NCBI GenBank assembly: GCA_940337035.1
Contig: CALNHX010001055.1
Span: forward strand, 62,001 to 126,000
DNA from: Agriotes lineatus
Lineage: Eukaryota > Arthropoda > Insecta > Coleoptera > Elateridae
Reading direction: 5' to 3'
DNA: 64,000 nucleotides
Shown: positions 22,861-35,459 of the stretch, in pieces
Layout of the letters: the number at the start of each line of letters is the position of its first letter
Position numbering within the stretch: the first letter of the stretch is position 1
Program-made: the position numbers and the translations under genes
Notes under the pieces: model-generated
What the model saw: the letters and a program-made list of their open reading frames with translations, nothing else
What the model was told of the DNA's origin: nothing
Databases searched by the model: none

Positions 22861-25702
22861 AATTACCAGTAGAAATCATAGAAGTTAACAACCAAAATTC
22901 AACGTTACCATGTATTTACATTCCACAACTCATATCAAACTTTTTAATCGACACCGGAGCATCTAGAACTCTTATGAAACCAGAAGTAGCATATAAATAT
23001 TTGCCGGAGTTAAGAGTAGAGGAACCGTTTCAAATTCAGACAGCACATCAAATTTCATCTCATCAAGAAGCTGCAACTATTCAATTACCATCAATATTTA
23101 AAGTTAATGACACTCATAAATTTTATCTATTTAATTTCGACAATAAATAGACGGACTCACAATAAATTTTGAAGAAAACACCACAGACCCACATACGATT
23201 ATATTCAATGGAAATAATCAATCAAGATTTGAATCATAAAATTACAATACCAGCAAGATCAGAATGTTTTGTAAAAATACCTGTAAATAGGAACATTCAT
23301 GAGGGATTTATTAAACATACAAAATTAAACAAATATTTAGAAATTCTGACTTCATATGTCACAGTGCAAAATTATTTTGCAACTACATCAGTGATCAATA
23401 CTAGTGATCAAGAAATAACACACACCATAACCTTATACCTATCGAAATCGTGGAAGAAAATAATGACACCCTATCGCTAAATTATCAGGAGTCATCGATC
23501 GACCATTCCGCATCACCATGCAATATTTAAAGGATACAAAAAGAAAAACTACGCTTGGAACATTTAAACAGCGAGAAAGCTACATTAATAAAAAATCTGT
23601 GTGAAGACTTCAAAGATATTTTCTATTGCGACCAAATTCCACTGTCCTTTACAAACCAAATTAAATACAAAATTAGGACAACTGACGAAACACCTATATA
23701 TACTAAGAATTATCGTATCCAGAAGTACATAAGAAAGAAGTAAGGCGACAAATTGACAAAATGTTGAAAGATCAAATAATCGAACCATCAACATCACCAT
23801 GTAGTTCGCCTCTTTGGGTTGTTCCAAAAAAGGTCGATGCATCAGGAAAACAAAAGTAGAGAAGCGTTATCGACTACCGAAAACAAAACGAAAAAACTAT
23901 CGACGCAAGTACCCATTGCCTAATATCAATGATTTATTTGACAAATTAAGAAAATGCCAATACTTTACAACGCTTCAGGATTCCACCAAGTCGAAGTAGA
24001 ACAAAACTACATCCCTAAAACTGGATTTATTACAGAAAATGGACATTACCAGTTCAACCGGGTCCCTTTTGGGTGTAAAAATGCAGCGTCATCGTTTCAA
24101 AGAGTTATGGACAACATACTACGAGGTATTAAAAACGACAAATGTTTAGTATACCTTGATGACATCATTATTTTTTCGACATCACTCCAGGAACACATTT
24201 CCAGATTAAAAGAGGTATTTCTGCGACTACGAAAGACAAATTTTAGAATCCAATTAGACAAAAGCGAGTTTCTAAAAAGAGAAGTTCAATATTTAGGACA
24301 CATTATCACCCCGAAGGTGTGGAACCCAATCCCAATGAGATAAAGGCTATCAAAAACTATCCTATACCAAAAACTCAAAAGGAAATAAAAGGATTCTTAG
24401 AACGCCTCGGTTATTATCGAAAACTTATTAAGGATTTTGCATAATTAACGAAACCACTAACAAAATTTTTGAAAAAAGGAGCAGTAGTTATGTTGTCACC
24501 GGAATATAAAGAAGCTTTCGAAAAATCTAAAACTATTTTGTGCAACAAGCCTATACTTCAATACCCAAATTTTGAAAAGGAATTTAATCTAACTACAGAC
24601 GCATCCAACTTTGCAATTGGAGCCGTACATTCGCAAGGACCTATAGGCAAGGATTTGCCAGTTTCATACGCTTCAAGAACGTTAAACGAATCAGAGGAAA
24701 AATATTCAACCATCTAGAAAGAATTATTAGCAATAATTTGGGCTACTAAATACTTCAGACCGTACCTTTATGGACGAAAATTCAAAATCATCACGGATCA
24801 TAAACCATTACAATGGCATTAAACATTAAAGGAACCAAATTCTAAACTTGCAAGATGGAGACTTAGACTGGAAGAATTCGACTACGATGTTATTTATAAA
24901 AAAAGAAAACATAACACGAACGCTGATGCCCTATCACTCATAAAATTGAATCTTATTGACACAAAATCAATGATAGTTAATTTCGACACCACCATGGAAG
25001 ACTTATTTAATGAAGTAATAAACGAGACTGCTATTGAACATGATAACGAAACACCCTCAAGTTCAAACCAAGCAATTCAAGCTGTACCAGAAATATCAGA
25101 AGAGAACCAATCAATAAATACGATGCATGCGGAATTGGAATCACCATCTACCATACCTATTTGTGAAGATGCCTTAGACACGAAACTCAATCAAATAATC
25201 TTTACCACTATTCATGGCAAATCACATAAAGCAAAAAGAGAACATAAAGGGAAAAACGAAGTAATAACCGCCTACATAGGAGAAGAAAATATTAAGACCA
25301 ATATATTTTAATTCCTCAAGGAATATTGTATACCTAACAAAGTTTATTATTGCCTATTTCCCAACGAAGAATTTTATCAAATAATTTGTGAAATTATAAA
25401 GACTAATTTCAAAAATCAAGAACCGCACTTTTAGAAATGCGTAACAAAAAGAAACAATAAAAATAACTCTAAGAAAATTACATTTAACATTAATGACAAA
25501 GTGCTTATTAAAACCAACGCCAGCAATAAAGCAAGAATTCAATAAGATGGACCATATACTATAAGTTCAATCAACGAAAAAGGAATAGCTACTTTATTAG
25601 ACAAAAATAATAAAAAGAAATCCAGGTATTTAGACGAAGTAAGTAAACCCATTGTTACAGAACCACCTGTATCACCGTCATCTCTACCCTCGACAAGCCA
25701 AT
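22861..25702 (+). pseudogene. pol: pol of copy A: protease, reverse transcriptase, RNase H; integrase core absent
   Basis: Order seen: an aspartic protease motif (LIDTGAS, about 22950), reverse transcriptase blocks ending in the YLDDIIIFS catalytic box (about 24150), and RNase H (TTDASNFAIGAV, about 24595, then HNTNADAL, about 24915). Stops lie at about 23755, 23859, 24441, 24716 and 24822. After RNase H there is a spacer of about 540 nt, then a short basic stretch (about 25480-25690) like the C-terminal tail of a gypsy integrase. The zinc-binding and D,D-35-E core that should lie between them, about 300 residues, is missing. Confidence 0.82.
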
Positions 25703-27315
25703 AATTACGAAAATTGAAAATAATCCCGGTTTATTCCCACATAAACTCGGAAAAGCCAGAAATCAGGTAGACGAATGGACACTAATCAAAAATATCGACT
25801 ATACTTCAATAATAGAAGAATACAAATGGCTGGAATAAAACATTCAACGAATGAAAAATGCATTTACAAATTTACGTCACGGACATACATACGATAAAGA
25901 ACTTCAAAATTGCCAAACCCTGCTAAATATAACCTCATCTGAAATGAAACGAAAATTAAATCAACTATTTCTTACAAGAAATAAACGAGGCTTAATCGAC
26001 GGCCTAGGAACAGTTTTCAAATTCCTAACTAGAAACTTAGATTCGACTGATGGAGAAAAATTCGAAAAAGCAATTGAAGAACTATGAAAGGACAGGAATC
26101 CCAAGACAAAATTCTAACTGAACAAATATCAATAACGGAACAAATACTCGATAAAGTAAACAAACTATTAGTACACTGAAAGTTGACCAATACACATTAT
26201 TATCAAGAATAAAACAATTAAAAGCTCAAATCGAAGAAAACAATTCACCGAGCGGAGATGTATTCGATAATCAATATGCATACTATATTTTTGCAAATAT
26301 CAGGAATGATGAACGTAATATTGTACCTACTTAATAATTTGGAAGAAGCAATCACTTTTACCAAACTCGAGATCATGCACCCATCAATAATTGATCCTGA
26401 GGACTTAGAACCCAATTTAATATTTATCCAGAATAAAATACAAGGACAACAATTGCCATTTAAAATCAACCGAGAAAATGTACCTTTATACGAAGACATT
26501 ATTGCAGTCAAGGCATATCAAATAAAATTCAGAATCGTATTAATTTTGGAAATACCACTAATAAATCTCTACCCATTACCTATGAAAACCGAGCAACATT
26601 TCCAAATAATTATACCACAGAAAATGTATCTGCTTTACAACGAAAATAATTATATTTCCACGGACGAATCCTGTAAAAAACTTCGCAACGGCGAACACCT
26701 ATGTAAAATACAAGAAAAAATTAACGCAGAAAAACCACTTTGCGAAGCTCAATTAATTTCATTTATAAAAAATAATGTATGTAAAACCGAAACATTTACA
26801 TTAGAACACTTTAAAAAACAGAAAATCGCCCAAGATTCATGGTTACTAGTGGCCGATAAAGAATTAATATCCACAATTAATTGTGAAAATAGTAAGCAGA
26901 AGATGCTGTTAAATGGAAACTACATTATACAGATACCATCAAAATTTGAACTAAAAATCGAAAATAAGGTACTGAAGACAAATTATTACAATAATACCGT
27001 AAACGAGATAATTCAGTTGCCGATGATAAACTCCACGCCTACCGAAGCACAACATATACATAATAAACTCCCATCGATACATCCGGAGAATATCGATCTA
27101 GACGACAGTAAGTAAGCTAAAAGACTTGCATAAAAAAAGTGTATACACCGAATATTGACGGACATTTATATATTAGTAATAGTGTATTTTTCATGTTAAT
27201 CTTAGTTATAGTCGCAATTTTGTTCACTTTATATAAATATAATAAACTGCCTGCATTTTGTAACAGGAATAGCATAAATCAATTAAGCCCAAAGCGAGTC
27301 GAAATTATTCTCTAG
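25703..27315 (+). pseudogene. env: env of copy A, errantivirus F-like envelope (broken)
   Basis: A frame at 25851-26087 contains the furin-type site RNKR followed by a Gly/Leu-rich stretch, the hallmark of the fusion subunit in errantivirus/baculovirus F-type envelopes. A 285-codon frame at 26258-27115 covers the Cys-containing ectodomain. A membrane anchor (FFMLILVIVAILFTLY) lies at about 27190-27235, in another frame. Stops at about 25837 and 26085, and a frame change near 27115, break the gene. The protein would mediate membrane fusion; this copy cannot encode it whole. Confidence 0.8.
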
Positions 27316-27358
27316 AAATTATGATAAAAATGTAATTTTACCATAATTTCTGTTCTAA

Positions 27359-27368
27359 TGGAGGGAGG
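27359..27368 (+). other. Polypurine tract of copy A
   Basis: The purine run GGAGGGAGG lies immediately before the 3' LTR. The same run, reverse-complemented (CCTCCC), borders the LTR of copy B at 28190-28197. Confidence 0.8.
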
Positions 27369-27601
27369 GATTATGTTAAGTGATGTGTTGGGTAAGTGCT
27401 TACGAAGTAGTTCCAAGCCCCAGCTTCAAGCTTCTTAGAATCTTTAGTAATAAGAAATGTTATATAAGCATGTACACACTGTACTTAGACAGTTCTTATG
27501 CCAGTTAGCATTTAATAATCACATTGTAAACTGCATTTATGTAACTCCGTAACCAGAATAATTTAATTTTTTTGATTTAACAAGTTTCGTAAATTTTAAT
27601 T
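27369..27601 (+). repeat. 3' LTR of copy A / 5' LTR of a second plus-strand copy
   Basis: It has the same termini as the LTR at 20635. It is followed directly by a second primer site (TGGCGCAGTCGG, 27601) and leader, so it serves as the right end of one element and the left end of the next. This arrangement suggests recombination between copies or a tandem insertion. Confidence 0.85.
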
Positions 27602-27945
27602 GGCGCAGTCGGTAGGATGGTCAAAAACTAAAGACAAAAATCGCTTTAATTTTGTGTTTCAACACTTAATTGGCCATCCGAAAAACGAATCAAGAAGACA
27701 TCTGTAAATCGAAGAGGGGTACCAAAATCGTCCACATTCGAGAGTCAGAGCCTTCATTCAACAATCCAGGAGTCAACAGGCCCAAAATCGCCCAGAGAAC
27801 CCTACAACGCCGAATCAGCCCTTCAAAAATTGAGGACGCTGAGCCGGCACGAGGTGACAACGCCCCGGACAAGCATCGCTGGGTCCAGTCACGCACTCAA
27901 GGAACATGAGTACAATTACAACAATATTAATGTAAGCTTCAAGCT
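27601..27945 (+). mobile_element. Leader remnant of a second plus-strand copy fused to an LTR piece
   Basis: The segment 27601-27936 matches the leader downstream of the copy A primer site. At about 27935 it jumps (GTAAG/CTTCAAGCT) into the middle of an LTR, so the whole coding interior was lost. The LTR is itself cut at AGCT by copy B and resumes at 37683. A frame at 27670-27909 is conserved with the copy A leader but begins at TTG right after a TAA and has no ATG, so it is probably not translated. Confidence 0.75.
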
Positions 27946-28189
27946 AATTATAATTTACGAAACTTGTTAAATCAAAAAAATTAATTTATTCAAGTTACGG
28001 AGTTACAAAATGCAGTTTACAATGTGTCTACTAGATGATAACTGACATAAGAACTGGCATAAGAACTGACTAAGTACAGTGTGCACATGCTTATATAACA
28101 TTTCTTATCACTAAAGATTCTAAGAAGCTTGAAGCTGGGGCTGGGAACTGCTTCGTAAGCACTTACCCAACGTATCACCTAACATAATC
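27946..28189 (-). repeat. 3' LTR of copy B
   Basis: It begins (plus strand) AATTATAATTTACG and ends CTAACATAATC. It is 244 bp and identical to the LTR at 37439-37682 except GACTAAG here versus GATTAAG there. The polypurine tract follows at 28190. Confidence 0.9.
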
Positions 28190-28242
28190 CCTCCCTTCAT
28201 TAGAGCAGAAATTATGGTAAAATTACATTTTTATTATAATTT

Positions 28243-29264
28243 CTAAGGAATAATTTCGACTGGTTTTGGCCCTAATTTATCTATGCTATTTTTATTACAT
28301 AAAGCAGGCAGTTTATTATATTTATATAAAGTGAACAAAATTGCGGCTATAACTAAGATTAACATAAAAAATACACTATTACTAATATATAAATGTCCGT
28401 CAAAATTTGGTTTATACACTTTTTTATGCAAGTCTTTTAGCTTACTTTTTAAAGTGAATATGTCGTCTAGATCGATATTCTCCAGATGTATCGATGGGAG
28501 TTTATTATTTATTTGTTGTTCTTCGGTAGGCGTGGAGTTTATCATCGGCAACTGAATTATTTCGTTTACGGAATTAGAGTAATAATTTGTCCTCAGTACC
28601 TTGTTTTCTATTTTTAGTTCACATTTTGGCGGTATTTGTATAATGTAATTTCCATTTAGCGGCATCTTCTGCTTACTATTTTCACAAGTGATTGTGGATA
28701 TTAATTCTCTATCGGCAATCGGTAACCATGAATCTTGGGCGATTTTCTGTGTTTTAAAATGCTCTAATGTAAATATTTCGATTTTACATACATTATTTTT
28801 TATAAATGAAATGAGTCGAGCTTCGCAAAGTGGTTCTTCTGAATTGATTTTTTCTTGGATTTTACATAGGTGTTCGCCGTTGCGTAGTTTTTTTGCAGGA
28901 TTCGTGCGTGGAAATGTAATTATTTTCGTTGTAAAGCAAATACATTTTCTGTGGTATAATTATTTGGAAATGTTGATCGGTTTTCACAGGTAATGGGTAA
29001 AGATGATAGTAATCGTAGATATCCGGATTTATTAGAGGTATTTCCAAAATAAATACGATTCTGGATTTTATTTGATATGCCTTGACTGCAATAATGTCTT
29101 CGTATAAAGGTAAATTTTCTCGGTTGATTTTAAATGGCAATTGTTGTCCTTGTATTTTATTCTGGATAAATATTAAATTGGCTTCTAAGTTCTCAGGATC
29201 AATTATTGATTATCGAATACATCTCCGCTCGGTGAATTGTGTTTTCTTCGATTTGAGCTTCTAA
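28243..29264 (-). pseudogene. env: env of copy B (N-terminally deleted, frameshifted)
   Basis: Only the C-terminal part of the envelope remains. A frame at 28862-29140 and one at 28243-28665 cover the ectodomain and membrane anchor (about 28305-28360). The furin site and fusion region present in copy A have been lost in the deletion that joins the end of pol directly to env near 29260. A frame break occurs at a run of seven T (28888-28894). Copy A has a shorter run at the equivalent site, so a one-base insertion or a sequencing error is likely. The upstream part of this fragment recurs in the two further tandem units. Confidence 0.75.
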
Positions 29265-30267
29265 TTGTTTTATTCCTGGCGTTGGTTTTAATAAGCACTT
29301 TGTCGTTGATGTTAAATGTAATTTTCTTAGAGTTATTTTTATTGTTTCTTTTTGTTACGCATTTGTAAAAGTGCGGTTCTTGATTTTTGAAATGAGTCGT
29401 ATTTATTGATTGATTGTCATCTGATATTTCTGGTACAGCTTGAAATTCTTTGTTTGAACTCGAGGGTGTTTCGTTAACATGTTCAATGGAGGTCTCGTTT
29501 ATTACTTCATTTAATAAGTCTACTATGGTGGTATCGAAATTAACGATCATTGGTTTTGTGTCGATAAGATTCAATTTTATGCGTGATAGGGCATCAGCGT
29601 TCGTGTTATGTTTTCCTTTTTTATAAATAACATCATAGTCGAATTCTTCCAGTCTAAGTCTCCATCTTGCAAGTTTAGAATTTGGTTCCTTTAATGAATT
29701 AAGCCATTGTAATGGTTTATAATCCGTGGTGATTTTGAATTTTCGTCCATAAAGGTACGGTCTGAAGTATTTAGTTGCCCAAATTATTGCTAATAATTCT
29801 TTCTCGATTGTTGAATATTTTTCCTCTGATTCGTTTAACGTTCTTGAAGCGTATGAAACGGGTAAATCCTTGCCTATAGGTCCTTGCGAAAGTACGGCTC
29901 CAATTGCAAAGTTGGATGCGTCTGTAGTTAGATTAAATTCCTTTTCAAAATCTGGGTATTGAAGTATAGGTTTGTTGCATAAAATAGTTTTACATTTTTC
30001 GAAAGCTTCTTTATATTCCGGTGATAACATAACTACTGCTCCTTTTTTCAAACATTTAGTTAGTGGTTTCGTTAATTTTGCAAAATCCTTAATAAATTTT
30101 CGGTAATAACCTAGCAGTCCTAAGAATCCTTTTATTTGCTTTTGAGTTTTTGGTATAGGATAGTTTTTGATAGCCTTTATCTTATCGGGATTGGGTTCCA
30201 CACCTTCGGGGGTGATAATGTGTCCTAAATATTGAACTTCTCTTTTTAGAAACTCGCTTTTGTCCAA
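29203..30267 (-). pseudogene. pol: Duplicated pol fragment, unit 1 (RT C-terminus and RNase H)
   Basis: An open frame of 354 codons, identical to the C-terminal 354 codons of the longer pol frame at 32913-34481. It lacks the reverse transcriptase fingers and the YLDD box. It carries the thumb region, RNase H (TTDASNFAIGAV, HNTNADALSRI) and the deletion-shortened tail fused to env sequence. It has no promoter or start of its own and exists only because of the triplication. Confidence 0.85.
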
Positions 30268-31057
30268 TTGGATTTTAAAATTTGTCTTTCGTAGTCGCAG
30301 AAATACTTCTTTTAATCTGGAAATGATCGATATTCTCCAGATGTATCGATGGGAGTTTATTATTTATTTGTTGTTCTTCGGTAGGCGTGGAGTTTATCAT
30401 CGGCAACTGAATTATTTCGTTTACGGAATTAGAGTAATAATTTGTCCTCAGTACCTTGTTTTCTATTTTTAGTTCACATTTTGGCGGTATTTGTATAATG
30501 TAATTTCCATTTAGCGGCATCTTCTGCTTACTATTTTCACAAGTGATTGTGGATATTAATTCTCTATCGGCAATCGGTAACCATGAATCTTGGGCGATTT
30601 TCTGTGTTTTAAAATGCTCTAATGTAAATATTTCGATTTTACATACATTATTTTTTATAAATGAAATGAGTCGAGCTTCGCAAAGTGGTTCTTCTGAATT
30701 GATTTTTTCTTGGATTTTACATAGGTGTTCGCCGTTGCGTAGTTTTTTTGCAGGATTCGTGCGTGGAAATGTAATTATTTTCGTTGTAAAGCAAATACAT
30801 TTTCTGTGGTATAATTATTTGGAAATGTTGATCGGTTTTCACAGGTAATGGGTAAAGATGATAGTAATCGTAGATATCCGGATTTATTAGAGGTATTTCC
30901 AAAATAAATACGATTCTGGATTTTATTTGATATGCCTTGACTGCAATAATGTCTTCGTATAAAGGTAAATTTTCTCGGTTGATTTTAAATGGCAATTGTT
31001 GTCCTTGTATTTTATTCTGGATAAATATTAAATTGGCTTCTAAGTTCTCAGGATCAA

Positions 31058-32122
31058 TTATTGATTATCGAATACATCTCCGCTCGGTGAATTGTGTTTT
31101 CTTCGATTTGAGCTTCTAATTGTTTTATTCCTGGCGTTGGTTTTAATAAGCACTTTGTCGTTGATGTTAAATGTAATTTTCTTAGAGTTATTTTTATTGT
31201 TTCTTTTTGTTACGCATTTGTAAAAGTGCGGTTCTTGATTTTTGAAATGAGTCGTATTTATTGATTGATTGTCATCTGATATTTCTGGTACAGCTTGAAA
31301 TTCTTTGTTTGAACTCGAGGGTGTTTCGTTAACATGTTCAATGGAGGTCTCGTTTATTACTTCATTTAATAAGTCTACTATGGTGGTATCGAAATTAACG
31401 ATCATTGGTTTTGTGTCGATAAGATTCAATTTTATGCGTGATAGGGCATCAGCGTTCGTGTTATGTTTTCCTTTTTTATAAATAACATCATAGTCGAATT
31501 CTTCCAGTCTAAGTCTCCATCTTGCAAGTTTAGAATTTGGTTCCTTTAATGAATTAAGCCATTGTAATGGTTTATAATCCGTGGTGATTTTGAATTTTCG
31601 TCCATAAAGGTACGGTCTGAAGTATTTAGTTGCCCAAATTATTGCTAATAATTCTTTCTCGATTGTTGAATATTTTTCCTCTGATTCGTTTAACGTTCTT
31701 GAAGCGTATGAAACGGGTAAATCCTTGCCTATAGGTCCTTGCGAAAGTACGGCTCCAATTGCAAAGTTGGATGCGTCTGTAGTTAGATTAAATTCCTTTT
31801 CAAAATCTGGGTATTGAAGTATAGGTTTGTTGCATAAAATAGTTTTACATTTTTCGAAAGCTTCTTTATATTCCGGTGATAACATAACTACTGCTCCTTT
31901 TTTCAAACATTTAGTTAGTGGTTTCGTTAATTTTGCAAAATCCTTAATAAATTTTCGGTAATAACCTAGCAGTCCTAAGAATCCTTTTATTTGCTTTTGA
32001 GTTTTTGGTATAGGATAGTTTTTGATAGCCTTTATCTTATCGGGATTGGGTTCCACACCTTCGGGGGTGATAATGTGTCCTAAATATTGAACTTCTCTTT
32101 TTAGAAACTCGCTTTTGTCCAA
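31058..32122 (-). pseudogene. pol: Duplicated pol fragment, unit 2 (RT C-terminus and RNase H)
   Basis: It has the same 354-codon frame as in unit 1, shifted by exactly 1,855 bp. See the tandem-repeat entry at 28471. Identity with units 1 and 3 appears complete. Confidence 0.85.
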
Positions 32123-32912
32123 TTGGATTTTAAAATTTGTCTTTCGTAGTCGCAGAAATACTTCTTTTAATCTGGAAATGATCGATATTCTCCAGATGTA
32201 TCGATGGGAGTTTATTATTTATTTGTTGTTCTTCGGTAGGCGTGGAGTTTATCATCGGCAACTGAATTATTTCGTTTACGGAATTAGAGTAATAATTTGT
32301 CCTCAGTACCTTGTTTTCTATTTTTAGTTCACATTTTGGCGGTATTTGTATAATGTAATTTCCATTTAGCGGCATCTTCTGCTTACTATTTTCACAAGTG
32401 ATTGTGGATATTAATTCTCTATCGGCAATCGGTAACCATGAATCTTGGGCGATTTTCTGTGTTTTAAAATGCTCTAATGTAAATATTTCGATTTTACATA
32501 CATTATTTTTTATAAATGAAATGAGTCGAGCTTCGCAAAGTGGTTCTTCTGAATTGATTTTTTCTTGGATTTTACATAGGTGTTCGCCGTTGCGTAGTTT
32601 TTTTGCAGGATTCGTGCGTGGAAATGTAATTATTTTCGTTGTAAAGCAAATACATTTTCTGTGGTATAATTATTTGGAAATGTTGATCGGTTTTCACAGG
32701 TAATGGGTAAAGATGATAGTAATCGTAGATATCCGGATTTATTAGAGGTATTTCCAAAATAAATACGATTCTGGATTTTATTTGATATGCCTTGACTGCA
32801 ATAATGTCTTCGTATAAAGGTAAATTTTCTCGGTTGATTTTAAATGGCAATTGTTGTCCTTGTATTTTATTCTGGATAAATATTAAATTGGCTTCTAAGT
32901 TCTCAGGATCAA

Positions 32913-35459
32913 TTATTGATTATCGAATACATCTCCGCTCGGTGAATTGTGTTTTCTTCGATTTGAGCTTCTAATTGTTTTATTCCTGGCGTTGGTTTTA
33001 ATAAGCACTTTGTCGTTGATGTTAAATGTAATTTTCTTAGAGTTATTTTTATTGTTTCTTTTTGTTACGCATTTGTAAAAGTGCGGTTCTTGATTTTTGA
33101 AATGAGTCGTATTTATTGATTGATTGTCATCTGATATTTCTGGTACAGCTTGAAATTCTTTGTTTGAACTCGAGGGTGTTTCGTTAACATGTTCAATGGA
33201 GGTCTCGTTTATTACTTCATTTAATAAGTCTACTATGGTGGTATCGAAATTAACGATCATTGGTTTTGTGTCGATAAGATTCAATTTTATGCGTGATAGG
33301 GCATCAGCGTTCGTGTTATGTTTTCCTTTTTTATAAATAACATCATAGTCGAATTCTTCCAGTCTAAGTCTCCATCTTGCAAGTTTAGAATTTGGTTCCT
33401 TTAATGAATTAAGCCATTGTAATGGTTTATAATCCGTGGTGATTTTGAATTTTCGTCCATAAAGGTACGGTCTGAAGTATTTAGTTGCCCAAATTATTGC
33501 TAATAATTCTTTCTCGATTGTTGAATATTTTTCCTCTGATTCGTTTAACGTTCTTGAAGCGTATGAAACGGGTAAATCCTTGCCTATAGGTCCTTGCGAA
33601 AGTACGGCTCCAATTGCAAAGTTGGATGCGTCTGTAGTTAGATTAAATTCCTTTTCAAAATCTGGGTATTGAAGTATAGGTTTGTTGCATAAAATAGTTT
33701 TACATTTTTCGAAAGCTTCTTTATATTCCGGTGATAACATAACTACTGCTCCTTTTTTCAAACATTTAGTTAGTGGTTTCGTTAATTTTGCAAAATCCTT
33801 AATAAATTTTCGGTAATAACCTAGCAGTCCTAAGAATCCTTTTATTTGCTTTTGAGTTTTTGGTATAGGATAGTTTTTGATAGCCTTTATCTTATCGGGA
33901 TTGGGTTCCACACCTTCGGGGGTGATAATGTGTCCTAAATATTGAACTTCTCTTTTTAGAAACTCGCTTTTGTCCAATTGGATTTTAAAATTTGTCTTTC
34001 GTAGTCGCAGAAATACTTCTTTTAATCTGGAAATGTGTTCTTGGAGTGATGTCGAAAAAATAATGATGTCATCAAGATATACTAAACATTTTTCGTTTTG
34101 GATACCTCGTAGTATGTTGTCCATAACTCTTTGAAACGATGACGGCGCATTTTTAAGGCCGAATGGAACCCGTTTGAACTGGTAATGCCCATTTTCTGTA
34201 TTAAATGCGGTTTTAGGGATGTCCTTTTGTTCTACTTCGATTTGGTGGAATCCTGATGCTAAGTCAAGCGTTGTAAAGTATTGGCATTTTCCTAATTTGT
34301 CAAGTAAATCATTGATATTAGGCAATGGGTACTTGTCGTCGATAGTTTTTTCGTTTAGTTTTCGGTAGTCGATAACTATTCTCCATTTTTGTTTTCCTGA
34401 TGCATCGACCTTTTTTGGAACAACCCAAAGAGGTGAACTCCATGGTGATGTTGATGGTTCGATTATTTGATCTTTCAACATTTTGTCAATTTGTCGCCTT
34501 ACTTCTTTCTTGTGTACTTCTGGATATCGATAATTCTTAGTATATATAGGTGTTTCGTCAGTTGTCCTAATTTCGTGTTTAATTTGGTTTGTAAAGGACA
34601 GTGGAATTTGGTCGCAATAGAAAATATCTTTGAAGTCTTCACACAGATTTTTTTATTAATGTAGCTTCCTCGCTGTTTAAATGTTCCAAGCGTAATTGTT
34701 GTAAATTTTCTCTTTGTATCCTTTTAATATTGCATGGTGATGCTGAGTGGTCGATCGATGACTCCTGATAATTTAGCGATAGGGTGTCGTTATTTTCTTC
34801 CACGATTTCGATAGGTATAGGGTTCATTATGGTGTGTGTTATTTCTTGATCACTAGTATTGATCACTGATGTAGTTGCAAAGTAATTTTGCACTGTGACA
34901 TATGAAGTCGGAATTTCTAAATATTTGTTTAATTTTGTATGTTCAATTATTCCCTCATGAATGTTCCTATTTACAGGTATTTTTACAAAACATTCTGATC
35001 TTGCTGGTATTGTAATTTTATGATTCAAATCTTGATTGATTATTTCCATTGAATATAATCGGATGTGGGTCTGTGGTGTTTCCAAAAGGTTTTCTTCAAA
35101 ATTTATTGTTCCTTTTAATTTCTTTAGCAAATGTATTTCAATGAGTCCGTCGTATTTATTGTCGAAATTAAATAGATGAAATTTATGAGTTAATGACACT
35201 TTGAATATTGATGGTAATTGAATAGTTGCAGTTTCTTGATGAGATGAAATTTGGTGTGCTGTCTGAATTTGGAACGGTTCTTCTACAATTAACTCCGGGA
35301 AATATTTATATGCTACTTCTGGTTTGATAAGAGTTTTAGATGCTCCGGTGTCGATTAAAAAGTTTGATTTGAGTTGTGGAATGTAAATACATGGTAACGT
35401 TGAATTTTGGTTGTTAACTTCTATAATTTCTCCTGGCGATTGATCATTTATTGGTTGCG
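32913..35459 (-). CDS. pol: pol of copy B: protease, reverse transcriptase, RNase H
   Basis: Pol follows gag in the -1 frame and overlaps its end, as expected for translation by -1 frameshifting. In order on the minus strand: protease with DTGAS (about 35350), a linker, then reverse transcriptase (WRIVIDYRKLNEK near 34365; catalytic YLDDIIIFS near 34065) and RNase H (TTDASNFAIGAV near 33605; HNTNADALSRI near 33305). One frame break lies at a run of seven T (34648-34654), where copy A has six and reads through. The integrase zinc-binding and catalytic core is absent. A short C-terminal-domain-like stretch is fused to env sequence near 32990-32913. Enzymes for reverse transcription look complete; integration would need help in trans. 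Confidence 0.85.

Larger units (their letters stand above)
20635..27601 (+). mobile_element. Errantivirus-like LTR retroelement, copy A (decayed, integrase core missing)
   Basis: LTRs of 234 and 233 bp flank a gag-pol-env interior with a serine-tRNA-type primer site and a polypurine tract. Gene order and an envelope of the baculovirus-F/errantivirus type place it in Ty3/gypsy, Errantivirus. The two LTRs differ at roughly a dozen positions (about 5%), and all three genes contain stops and frameshifts, so this copy is old. The candidate left target duplication is CGTA (20631-20634). The element shares its 3' LTR with a second plus-strand leader, giving a tandem LTR-interior-LTR-leader arrangement. 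Confidence 0.88.
28471..34035. repeat. Three perfect tandem copies of a 1,855-bp pol/env segment
   Basis: The units are 28471-30325, 30326-32180 and 32181-34035. Each begins ATCGATATTCTCCAG and ends AATCTGGAAATG. All coding frames inside recur at exactly 1,855-bp spacing with identical translations, and I saw no nucleotide difference where I compared them. The junction joins the env middle to the reverse transcriptase middle with at most one base of shared sequence. Only the third unit continues into the N-terminal reverse transcriptase. The cause is either very recent tandem amplification or an assembly artefact. Confidence 0.92.
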
